A stretch of DNA of 13,561 bases from Immundisolibacter sp. Lineage in GTDB: Bacteria; Pseudomonadota; Gammaproteobacteria; Immundisolibacterales; Immundisolibacteraceae. Position numbers and translations under genes: made by a program. The notes beneath the pieces were generated by a model, which was given only the letters and a program-made list of their open reading frames with translations, searched no databases and was not told the DNA's origin. Shown here piece after piece: positions 1 to 6,267 of this stretch (positions within the stretch are counted from its first letter, which is position 1; every line of letters starts with the position of its first letter). The stretch covers positions 1-13,561 of the forward strand of contig NZ_JBFIII010000084.1 in assembly GCF_041601295.1 (NCBI RefSeq), in the 5' to 3' direction.

Positions 1-33
1 GCCCTTGGCTTGACCGACTTAGAGGACCGACTT

Positions 34-369
34 ATGTTCCGTAAAGCTGTTTTAGGCGCACTCGCTTTTGGGCTCGTCGCCTGTACGCAGGAGACGCAGA
101 ATGAAATCGGTCGTGCGGTGCAAAACTGGACCGGCACCGACGGGGTGTTGGAGGTGTATGCCGGCAACACCCTGGTGCGGCGTTTTTTGGCCATCGACAA
201 GCTGACTACCGCGTCGGGCACCAAGGACGGTCTGCCGCGGCCATACCGTTTTGGGTATGGGGTGCTCGACGAGAACCTCAATGGTCTTAGCGACAGTGGT
301 GAGAAGCGGGTGTACTTCGAGATCAGTGATTACTCCACGCCCTATGTCTTCTACGAAAATCCCCGCTGA
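34..369 (+). CDS. small predicted lipoprotein of unknown function
   Basis: The predicted product has 111 residues. The first residues, MFRKAVLGALAFGLVACTQ, form a short lipoprotein signal: positive charge, hydrophobic stretch, then the lipobox L-V-A-C with the lipidated cysteine at residue 17. The protein is therefore probably anchored in the inner or outer membrane facing the periplasm. The mature part is about 95 residues with no transmembrane helix and is rich in aromatic residues near its end (YSTPYVFYENP). I do not recognise a domain and assign no function. The ATG at 34 is preferred over an in-frame ATG at 10 because it puts the lipobox at the usual distance and has AGAGGA about 8 nt upstream. 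The last 26 nt overlap the start of tadA in another frame, so the two are probably co-transcribed and translationally coupled. Confidence 0.75.
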   Translation: MFRKAVLGALAFGLVACTQETQNEIGRAVQNWTGTDGVLEVYAGNTLVRRFLAIDKLTTASGTKDGLPRPYRFGYGVLDENLNGLSDSGEKRVYFEISDYSTPYVFYENPR

Positions 370-829
370 CCCGAGCGAGGTTGACGCGCAGTGGATGGCG
401 CGCGCGCTGGTACTTGCCTTGCAGGCACAGGCGATGGGCGAGGTGCCTGTAGGGGCCGTGCTGGTACGCGCTGGCGCGGTGCTGGGCGAGGGTTATAACC
501 AACCGGTCGGTCTTAGCGACCCTACCGCGCATGCCGAAATCGCCGCCTTACGGGCCGCGGCAGCCGCCGAGGGGAACTACCGTCTGCCCGGCAGCACGCT
601 GTACGTCACCCTTGAGCCATGCGCCATGTGCGCCGGCGCTCTGGTACAGGCCCGGGTGCAGCGTGTGGTGTTTGGTGCCTACGACCCCCGTGCCGGTGCG
701 GCGGGGTCATTGTTTCAGATCCTCAACGATGTCCGGCTTAACCACCGGGCTGAGGTTCGGGGCGGTGTGCTGGCTGAATCCTGTGGCGAGCTGCTGAGCG
801 CGTTCTTTCGTGACAAGCGCCGCGCGTAA
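344..829 (+). CDS. tadA: tRNA-specific adenosine(34) deaminase TadA
   Basis: TadA deaminates adenosine 34 to inosine in the anticodon wobble position of tRNA-Arg(ACG), a cytoplasmic and usually essential reaction. The product has 161 residues, normal for the family. The zinc and catalytic site is complete: HAE at residues 63-65 (His63 zinc ligand, Glu65 proton shuttle) and PCAMC at 92-96 (Cys93 and Cys96 zinc ligands). The TadA-typical stretches EVPVGAVLV near residue 33, DPTAHAEI, and DPRAGAAGS around 114-122 are also present. The ATG at 344 is chosen because E. coli TadA has several residues before its WMRHALTLA segment, which matches WMARALVLA here. A start at the ATG inside that segment (393) would remove them. 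The start lies inside the upstream lipoprotein gene, with no strong ribosome site visible, which fits translational coupling. Confidence 0.95.
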   Translation: MSSTKIPADPSEVDAQWMARALVLALQAQAMGEVPVGAVLVRAGAVLGEGYNQPVGLSDPTAHAEIAALRAAAAAEGNYRLPGSTLYVTLEPCAMCAGALVQARVQRVVFGAYDPRAGAAGSLFQILNDVRLNHRAEVRGGVLAESCGELLSAFFRDKRRA

Positions 830-841
830 ACGTAAAAGGCA

Positions 842-872
842 GCGCGTGCCCGGCGCGTTGCCGGACACGCGC
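842..872 (-). terminator. GC-rich hairpin between convergent genes, likely terminator
   Basis: Thirteen-base arms (842-854 and 860-872) pair with a single mismatch around a 5-nt loop. The hairpin sits between the tadA stop and the hydrolase stop. Read on the minus strand, it is followed by TGCCTTTT, a short T run, so it should best terminate the hydrolase transcript. On the plus strand no T run follows, so termination of tadA here would be weaker. Confidence 0.6.
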
Positions 873-880
873 GGCGGCGA

Positions 881-1708
881 TCATTCCTTGAGGAAGTCCA
901 GGCACAGTTTGTTGAACAGTTTGGCCTTCTCGTACTGCACCCAGTGGCCGCACTGGGAAAATACGATCATCCGCGCGTTATCGCACTCCTGCATGATTTC
1001 CATGCCGGATTCGACCGGGCAGGCGCGGTCGTCGCGACCCCACAGCACCATGGTCGGCAGGTTTTTAAGGATGTTCAAACGCGGGCGCAGATCACCGATG
1101 GACAGGGTCTGGAACACCCGTGGCGGCTGGGTGACGGCCACTTCGTAGCGTTCGTCGACCAGTTGGTCGGTTACGTCGGCGGCAGAATAGGCCATGAATT
1201 CCAGAAAGCGGCGCAGCTTGTCCTTGCTGAAACCGCCTTCCTCCTGGCCCAGGGCCTTGAGCATCTGAATGGCGGGCATGGCGAGGTAGCGTTCCATTGG
1301 ACCGATGCCGCCGGGACCCATCACGACGAGCTTCTTAACCCTCGGCAAAAAATCCTGCGAGAAGCGGATGGACATGGCGCCACCCATCGAGTTGCCGACC
1401 AGTGTCACCTTATCCAGCTTAAGGTGATCGAACAGCTTGATCAGGCACTCCATCAGGGTCTCGAAGTCGAAATTGCCGTCGGCTGGCTTGGACGACAGGC
1501 CGTAACCGAGGGCATCGGGAGCGATGGCCCGGTAACCGGCATCGGCGAATACTTGCAGATTGTGCTGCCAATTGGTCCAGCCACCAGCTCCCTGGCCGCC
1601 GCCATGCAGGAATATGACCGGTTCGCCCTGGCCAATGTCGTGGTAATGGAGAGTGTTGCCGTTACCCATGTCGGCGTAGTTGGCAACTTTGTTGTACTGG
1701 TAATCCAT
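881..1708 (-). CDS. alpha/beta hydrolase, meta-cleavage-product hydrolase type
   Basis: The 275-residue protein has the size and motifs of the C-C bond hydrolases (BphD, HsaD and XylF relatives) that cleave vinylogous 1,5-diketones from aromatic ring meta-cleavage. Visible features are the oxyanion-region HGGG at 35-38, the nucleophile elbow GNSMGG with Ser107, the acid in WGRDD (Asp226 likely), and the histidine in CGHWVQYE (His255). These positions match the triad order and spacing of BphD (Ser112, Asp237, His265). The start ATG at 1708 has a good GAGGAG site about 8 nt upstream. No dioxygenase or other aromatic catabolism gene is nearby, so the physiological substrate is unclear; an ester or other carbon-carbon substrate is possible. 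It lies 45 nt downstream of ihfB on the same strand and may share its transcript. Confidence 0.82.
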   Translation of the reverse strand: MDYQYNKVANYADMGNGNTLHYHDIGQGEPVIFLHGGGQGAGGWTNWQHNLQVFADAGYRAIAPDALGYGLSSKPADGNFDFETLMECLIKLFDHLKLDKVTLVGNSMGGAMSIRFSQDFLPRVKKLVVMGPGGIGPMERYLAMPAIQMLKALGQEEGGFSKDKLRRFLEFMAYSAADVTDQLVDERYEVAVTQPPRVFQTLSIGDLRPRLNILKNLPTMVLWGRDDRACPVESGMEIMQECDNARMIVFSQCGHWVQYEKAKLFNKLCLDFLKE

Positions 1709-1753
1709 TCGGGTTTCTCCTCGGTAAGCGGGGTATAGACGTTTGACCAGGGG

Positions 1754-2068
1754 CTAGTCAGCGTCGTCGGCGGTGGCCGCAGGGCCTTCGCCATTATCAA
1801 CCAGCTGGCGCAGTTCCCTGCCAGGCTTGAAGTGCACCACGTAGCGCTCGCCTAGCGGCACGGCCTCGCCGGTTTTGGGGTTACGCGCCAGCTTGGCACG
1901 CCGATGATGCAGACTGAAACTGCCAAAGCCGCGGATCTCGATTCGTCCACCGTGAGCCAGTGAGTCGATCATTTGTTCCTGCAGCAACTTGACCGCCAGT
2001 TCCATATCCTTGGGTGACAGCCCCTCGATTTCCTGGGCTAAGCGGTCGATGAGTTCGGAACGGACCAC
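1754..2068 (-). CDS. ihfB: integration host factor subunit beta
   Basis: This is the beta subunit of the IHF heterodimer, which binds specific DNA sites in the minor groove and bends them sharply in replication, recombination and transcription. The 104-residue product aligns residue for residue with E. coli IhfB from the start: VRSELIDRL against TKSELIERL. It then has RIEIRGFGSFSLH at 42-54, including the DNA-contacting Arg46, and RNPKTG at 62-67 with the intercalating Pro64. HFKPG is at 79-83. The C-terminal tail after about residue 94 (GEGPAATADDAD) is acidic and longer than in E. coli. The start is GTG at 2068, with only a weak AAGAG upstream. rpsA, the usual upstream neighbour in many proteobacteria, is absent; here the gene is divergent from a Usp gene and precedes a hydrolase gene. 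Confidence 0.95.
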   Translation of the reverse strand: MVRSELIDRLAQEIEGLSPKDMELAVKLLQEQMIDSLAHGGRIEIRGFGSFSLHHRRAKLARNPKTGEAVPLGERYVVHFKPGRELRQLVDNGEGPAATADDAD

Positions 2069-2238
2069 GGTAATAGGGCTCTTGGCTGGGTGGGTGAGCC
2101 GCGCACGGGGCCCAGACGGAATGAAACTCTATAACAAGTTCAATCGTTTGTGGATTGTAATCAAGCCCGGGCCTACGCTTGGCAATAGCGGCTTGCTACC
2201 ATGGCCGTTATCTTAACCGTCCGTCAGGAGTTGTCGCC

Positions 2239-2697
2239 ATGAACAACGCTTCGCTAGCCATTCGCAAGGTTCTGGTTCCGCTCGATTTCTCCGATCCTTC
2301 GCTGCAGGCGGTGCAGTACGCTCGTCGCTTTGCCGATCCAAGCGGGGCCGAGTTGGTGCTGTTGTACGTAATCGAGCCGGTGGCTTATCCGGCCGAGCTT
2401 GGCGTGGTGATCAACCTTGACGCCGATCTGGCCGAGCGGGCGATGAGCGAACTCGAAAAGCTCCGCGTGCAGCATCTGAGCGATCTTTCCGCGCGTTGCC
2501 TGGTGCGAAATGGTGTGGCTGACGCCGAAATTGTTGCCACTGCCAAGAGTGAGAGCGCCGACCTTATTGTCATCGGGACACATGGCTTCTCCGGGCTGAA
2601 GCATTTTCTGCTGGGCAGCACGGCCGAGCGGGTGGTACGTGATGCCCCGTGCCCGGTACTGACCGTGCGTCACCATGTGACGGCCGATAAGGGCTGA
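2239..2697 (+). CDS. universal stress protein, UspA family
   Basis: The product is a single-domain Usp of 152 residues, cytoplasmic and probably dimeric. The N-terminal strand KVLVPLDFSDPS (10-21) is the usual first beta strand with the nucleotide-contacting Asp. The C-terminal signature G-2x-G-9x-G-S is intact (Gly113, Gly116, Gly126, Ser127), followed by APCPVLTVR at 136-144. Intact signatures of this type are found in ATP-binding members, so ATP binding is likely. The ATG at 2239 is chosen because CAGGAG lies 8 nt before it and the protein then begins just ahead of the conserved strand. An in-frame ATG at 2179 would add an unrelated 20-residue extension. The gene is divergent from ihfB and convergent with the MFS transporter gene. 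The specific role is not deducible. Confidence 0.92.
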   Translation: MNNASLAIRKVLVPLDFSDPSLQAVQYARRFADPSGAELVLLYVIEPVAYPAELGVVINLDADLAERAMSELEKLRVQHLSDLSARCLVRNGVADAEIVATAKSESADLIVIGTHGFSGLKHFLLGSTAERVVRDAPCPVLTVRHHVTADKG

Positions 2698-2745
2698 GGA
2701 ATTCACCGGTACGCTACGGCAAGCGGTACGGGGGCCGGTCGCGGG

Positions 2746-4029
2746 TTACCTTGCCCGTCTTGGCACCCGCTGTACCAGGATCGCTGCCAGTATGGCAGCG
2801 CCGCTCAGGAGCAAGATGCCTGGCCGATAGCTGTTGGTGAGTTCAAGCAATTTGCCCAGCGCGGAAACCGTCACAAAGCTGCCGAGCGCGCCAGCTGAAT
2901 TGACCACGGCGATGCCTACCGCCGCCATTGCCGGGCCAAGCGCGCCGGTCACCAGCCCCCAGAAGCAGCTGAACGCGGCGCCAGCACCCAGCAGCGCGAG
3001 CAGCATGCCGACGAATACCATCGGTATACCGTCGGCGTAAGCCATCAATATGTACCCGCCGGCGGTGCCCAGAGCGCCGATTGAGATATGCCAGTGGCGT
3101 TCACCGGTGCGGTCAGAGTGTCGACCCCACCCGATAAGTGCGGCGCCAAACAGCAGATAGGGCACGCCCACCAGCCAGCCCACGGCCGTGGCACTCAGGG
3201 TCGGATCCAGAGCTTGTAACAGTTTGGGGCTCCAGAAGATCACGCCGGTGAAGGCGCCGAGAAACAGGAAGTAGGTGAGCGCCAGGGCCAGCACTGTGGG
3301 GTGCAATATCTTGCGCAGCATGCCGTGGGCAACCGTGGCCGGTGCAGTCCGTTCTGCGGCCAGCGCGCTCTCCAGCCAGTCTCGCTGTGCCTGGGTCAGC
3401 CAATGTGCCTGCGCTGGCCGATCCGGCAACACCATCAGTACCAGCAGACCGAGCGCGACCGTCGGCAGGCCCTCGACGATGAACAGCCACTGCCAACTGG
3501 CGAGGCCCAGCATGCCCCCCATGCCATCCATGATGGCCCCGGAAAGCGGACTGCCCAGTAGCCCGGCGACGGCCAGGGCCAGCGAGAACTGGCCAATGGC
3601 GGTGGCTCGGTCGCGATCACGGAACCAGTAGGTCAGGTACAGGATGATGCCCGGGTACAGTCCCGACTCGGCCACACCCAGCGCAAACCGCATCACGTAA
3701 AAATCGGCCGGGGAGGTGACCAGCGCCATGGCGGCGGATAAGGCGCCCCACAGCAACATGATGCTGCCGATCAGTCGACGGGCGCCGATACGCTCCAGGA
3801 TCAGGTTGGCCGGCACCTCGAACAGGAAATAGCCAAAGAAAAAAAGACCGGCGCCCAAGCCATAGACCGTGTTCGAGAACCCGAGGTCTGCGTTCATGGT
3901 CAGCGCGGCAAAGCTCACGTTGACCCGGTCCAGGTGCGCCAGCACGTAGATCACGATCAACAACGGGATCAGCCGCAGGCTGATTTGTCGACGCACGGCG
4001 CTGCCCAGCACCTCGTCCTGGTCGGTCAT
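2746..4029 (-). CDS. MFS transporter, anion:cation symporter (ACS) family
   Basis: The 427-residue inner-membrane protein has about 12 hydrophobic segments in two halves joined by a cytoplasmic loop near 201-245 (LPDRPAQAHWLTQAQRDWLE). ACS-type marks are the LDRVN motif at 33-37, YFLFEVPANLILERIGARR at 67-85, and the R...LG..E.GLYPG pattern at 114-127 followed by YWFRDRDR. Known members carry organic anions such as tartrate, glucarate, phthalate and hydroxyphenylacetate, usually by proton symport. The start ATG at 4029 has a strong AGGAGGGG site. The gene is divergent from the lyase-mch-mct unit, which suggests a shared regulatory region and a substrate related to that pathway, for example mesaconate, citramalate, itaconate or another dicarboxylate. 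That substrate is inference only; the sequence cannot fix it. Confidence 0.88.
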   Translation of the reverse strand: MTDQDEVLGSAVRRQISLRLIPLLIVIYVLAHLDRVNVSFAALTMNADLGFSNTVYGLGAGLFFFGYFLFEVPANLILERIGARRLIGSIMLLWGALSAAMALVTSPADFYVMRFALGVAESGLYPGIILYLTYWFRDRDRATAIGQFSLALAVAGLLGSPLSGAIMDGMGGMLGLASWQWLFIVEGLPTVALGLLVLMVLPDRPAQAHWLTQAQRDWLESALAAERTAPATVAHGMLRKILHPTVLALALTYFLFLGAFTGVIFWSPKLLQALDPTLSATAVGWLVGVPYLLFGAALIGWGRHSDRTGERHWHISIGALGTAGGYILMAYADGIPMVFVGMLLALLGAGAAFSCFWGLVTGALGPAMAAVGIAVVNSAGALGSFVTVSALGKLLELTNSYRPGILLLSGAAILAAILVQRVPRRAR

Positions 4030-4332
4030 GTCCCCTCCTGGATTGTTTTTTGTAGGCGACTTCGGTGGCCTGTATTCGCCCTGGTTGACTGACCGCGCCT
4101 GGGCGCTGTCGCGATGGAACTATAAGGGTTCAGCAGCCCATGGTGGTGAAAGAGAAAATTCGCTGTGCCGATGCGCGGGCACGGGTATTAACGTGTCCTG
4201 GCGGCCGCCGGCCCGATGTGCCACGGCGAACATTCAGTACCGCGTGGCGATGATCTACGCGTCTTCGCCGACCGTTTGCTACGTTAAGCTCTTGGCTTCC
4301 CCGGACTTACCCGCAACTGTCGGATATTCACG
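4030..4332. promoter_or_regulatory. divergent intergenic region, transporter versus lyase-mch-mct
   Basis: This 303-bp region contains no credible gene. For the transporter (minus strand), TATAGT at 4119-4124 is a possible -10, with TTCACC at 4145-4150 as a poorly spaced (20 nt) -35. For the lyase gene no clear sigma70 promoter stands out and the ribosome site before the ATG at 4333 is weak. No strong palindrome is evident. The divergent layout suggests a common regulator binding here, but no regulator gene is in the window. Confidence 0.4.
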
Positions 4333-5199
4333 ATGCTCCTTGGCCCTTTGGCTGACCTGCTGTGCCGGTCCGCGCTGTTCGTGCCTGGTGCGGACCTGCG
4401 CAAGTTGGAACGCGCGGCGCAGGCCGCAGCCGATGCTTTGATTTTCGATCTCGAAGACGCCGTCGCCCCGACGCATAAGGATCTCGCCCGTCGCCAGGTA
4501 TGCGAGGCACTGGCGGGAGCCAGCGCCGGGCTGCGGCTGGTGCGGGTAAATGGGTTGGATACAGCCTGGGGCGCCGATGATGTCGAGGCCGTGGCGCAGG
4601 CCGGGGCGGACGGCATCGTTCTGCCTAAATGCGAGCAGGCCGCGCAACTCAAGGCTGTGGTGGAGTTGCTCGGATCTGCGCCGGTGAAGCTCATTGCGCT
4701 GATCGAGACTCCCGCCGGAGTGCTGGACCTGAGCGCTTTGGGTGACGGCGGCGGGCGGCTTCTTGGGCTTGCATTCGGGCATGCTGACTTTTGTCGCGCA
4801 GCGGGTCTGGCACAGTTGCGTTCGGACATTGGGCTTGCCTATCACGCGCGCTGTCAGGTGGTGCTGGCGGCGCGCGCGCGCGGCTTGGCCGCGCTCGACT
4901 GCGTGTGTCTCGACGTGCGCGACGAGGAAGCCTTTCGGGCTGACGCGGTCCTGGGGCGGGACCTGGGTTACGACGGAAAGCTGTGCATCCACCCGGCGCA
5001 AGTGGCCATCGCCAATTCCATCTATACGCCGGCGCCCGAAGCAGTTGTACGAGCACGGTCCGTGGTCGATGCCTGGGCCCAGGCGCAACGGGACGGCCTC
5101 GGCGTGATCGCGGTCGACGGCGAGATGGTGGACGCACCGGTGGCGGCGGTGCAGGCGCGAGTCCTGGAGCGTGCGCGGCGGGCCGGGCTGGTCGGTTGA
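4333..5199 (+). CDS. CitE-like (HpcH/HpaI family) acyl-CoA lyase, candidate citramalyl-CoA or methylmalyl-CoA lyase
   Basis: The 288-residue protein has the CitE/malyl-CoA lyase TIM-barrel motifs in order: RSALFVPG (12-19), DALIFDLEDAV (34-44), RVNG with Arg71, LPKCE (97-101), LIETPAGV with Glu125 (metal ligand in the family), FGHADF with Asp152 (second metal ligand), GYDGKLCIHPAQV (212-224) and VDGEMVDAPV (261-270). These enzymes make or break C-C bonds in acyl-CoAs such as malyl-, beta-methylmalyl- and citramalyl-CoA using a divalent metal. Next to mch and mct the likely reaction is beta-methylmalyl-CoA synthesis or cleavage, or citramalyl-CoA cleavage to acetyl-CoA and pyruvate. At 288 residues it is about 60 shorter than Chloroflexus malyl-CoA lyase and closer to CitE and citramalyl-CoA lyase. 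It has Ala rather than the common Glu in the FGxED-type motif. It starts the operon; the ribosome site is weak. Confidence 0.85.
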   Translation: MLLGPLADLLCRSALFVPGADLRKLERAAQAAADALIFDLEDAVAPTHKDLARRQVCEALAGASAGLRLVRVNGLDTAWGADDVEAVAQAGADGIVLPKCEQAAQLKAVVELLGSAPVKLIALIETPAGVLDLSALGDGGGRLLGLAFGHADFCRAAGLAQLRSDIGLAYHARCQVVLAARARGLAALDCVCLDVRDEEAFRADAVLGRDLGYDGKLCIHPAQVAIANSIYTPAPEAVVRARSVVDAWAQAQRDGLGVIAVDGEMVDAPVAAVQARVLERARRAGLVG

Positions 5200-5246
5200 T
5201 GCGCGGCTCCCCGAACGCCGGAATCACACACGACAAGGACGACACG

Positions 5247-6257
5247 ATGGAACTGGTCGAAGGGCCATATTTCGACGAACTGCACGTCGGACAGAACCTG
5301 CCGGACCCACCAGAGGTGACGCTGACCACCGGCCATGCCGCCTGGCACACGGCGCTGTTCGGTGACCGGCTGCGCTTGCCCTTGAGCGCCCCCCTGAGCC
5401 AGGCGGTGATCGGTGGCGAGGCAATGGCCGCGCACCCGGCGCTGGTGTGTAACCTGGTCACCGGGCAGACCACGTATGCAACGCAGGAGGTGCGCGCCAA
5501 CCTGTTCTATCGGGGTCTTTTGCTGCGCTCGCCGGTGCGCATTGGCGACACCCTGCGCACCCATACGCGCGTTGCGGCGCTGCGCCAGAACCGCCATCAG
5601 GAAGGCAGGCCCGCGACCGGCATCGCGGTGCTGGAAATGGAAGTCATCAACCAGCGTGCCGAGACGATCTTGCATTTCTGGCGTGCGCCGATGATTCCCT
5701 GCCGCGATGCGGGTGCCAATACTGGCTTCGCGGACCCGCTTGAGTTGTTCCCGCAAGCGCTGGACGGGGCTGCCCTGGCCACGGCCGCCGCTCACTATGA
5801 CCTGGCCGCTTTTCGCGCTGCCGTGCCCGGTGCCACCACTCCGCGGCCGGGTGCGCGCTATCAGGTGGCGGCGCGCGACACCATCACCAGCGCGCCGGAG
5901 CTGGTGCGGCTCACACTGAACATGGCGCGCGCCCATACCGACGCGGCCAAGAGTGTCTATGGCCAGCGCCTCGTTTACGGGGGCCACACTATCGCCATGG
6001 CCGCCGCCCAGCTCGTTCGGGCACTGCCGGACCTGGTCACCATCCTTGGCTGGCATGCCTGTGACCACACCGCGCCGGTGTTCGAAGGCGATGTGCTGCG
6101 CTGCGAAGTCGATGTGCATGCAGCGCACCCTACGTCGGGCGCGGGGGCCCTGGTGGATCTCGTCGTGCGGCTGTACGCCGAGCGCGGGCCGGCCAGTCCG
6201 GAGCCCGGCAGCGAGGCTCAGGTGCTCGACTGGCGGCTGGTCGCCTTGTCATCGTGA
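5247..6257 (+). CDS. mch: mesaconyl-C1-CoA hydratase (beta-methylmalyl-CoA dehydratase)
   Basis: The 336-residue protein is a double hot-dog (MaoC-like) hydratase of the length typical for mesaconyl-CoA hydratase, which interconverts beta-methylmalyl-CoA and mesaconyl-C1-CoA. The C-terminal half holds the hydratase signature LNMARAHTDAAKSVYGQ (about 224-240) with His230 and Asp232, followed by LVYGGHTIAMAA (242-253). The N-terminal half is a degenerate hot-dog with LTTGHAAWH at 26-34. The ATG at 5247 is preceded by AAGGA about 8 nt upstream. The reading frame is open further upstream, but that extension overlaps the lyase gene and has no family resemblance. It lies 47 nt after the lyase gene and 10 nt before mct, so one operon is likely. 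Identification rests on motifs plus the adjacent, very clear mct. A related MaoC-type dehydratase is the main alternative. Confidence 0.85.
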   Translation: MELVEGPYFDELHVGQNLPDPPEVTLTTGHAAWHTALFGDRLRLPLSAPLSQAVIGGEAMAAHPALVCNLVTGQTTYATQEVRANLFYRGLLLRSPVRIGDTLRTHTRVAALRQNRHQEGRPATGIAVLEMEVINQRAETILHFWRAPMIPCRDAGANTGFADPLELFPQALDGAALATAAAHYDLAAFRAAVPGATTPRPGARYQVAARDTITSAPELVRLTLNMARAHTDAAKSVYGQRLVYGGHTIAMAAAQLVRALPDLVTILGWHACDHTAPVFEGDVLRCEVDVHAAHPTSGAGALVDLVVRLYAERGPASPEPGSEAQVLDWRLVALSS

Positions 6258-6267
6258 AGATGCGTGC

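Noticed and set aside
944..1738. 264-codon open frame on the plus strand
   Set aside because: It is antisense to the alpha/beta hydrolase with its intact triad; no start signal or domain is seen.
2100..2238. IHF self-binding site upstream of ihfB
   Set aside because: AATCAAG near 2159-2165 fits the first half of the IHF consensus, but the downstream TTR half is absent.
2698..2745. Imperfect hairpin between the Usp and transporter genes
   Set aside because: GTACGCT and AGCGGTAC pair only with a bulge and no T run follows on either strand, so it is too weak to call a terminator.
5022..6128. 368-codon open frame on the minus strand
   Set aside because: It is antisense to mch and the end of the lyase gene, with low-complexity Arg/Gly/His-rich composition.
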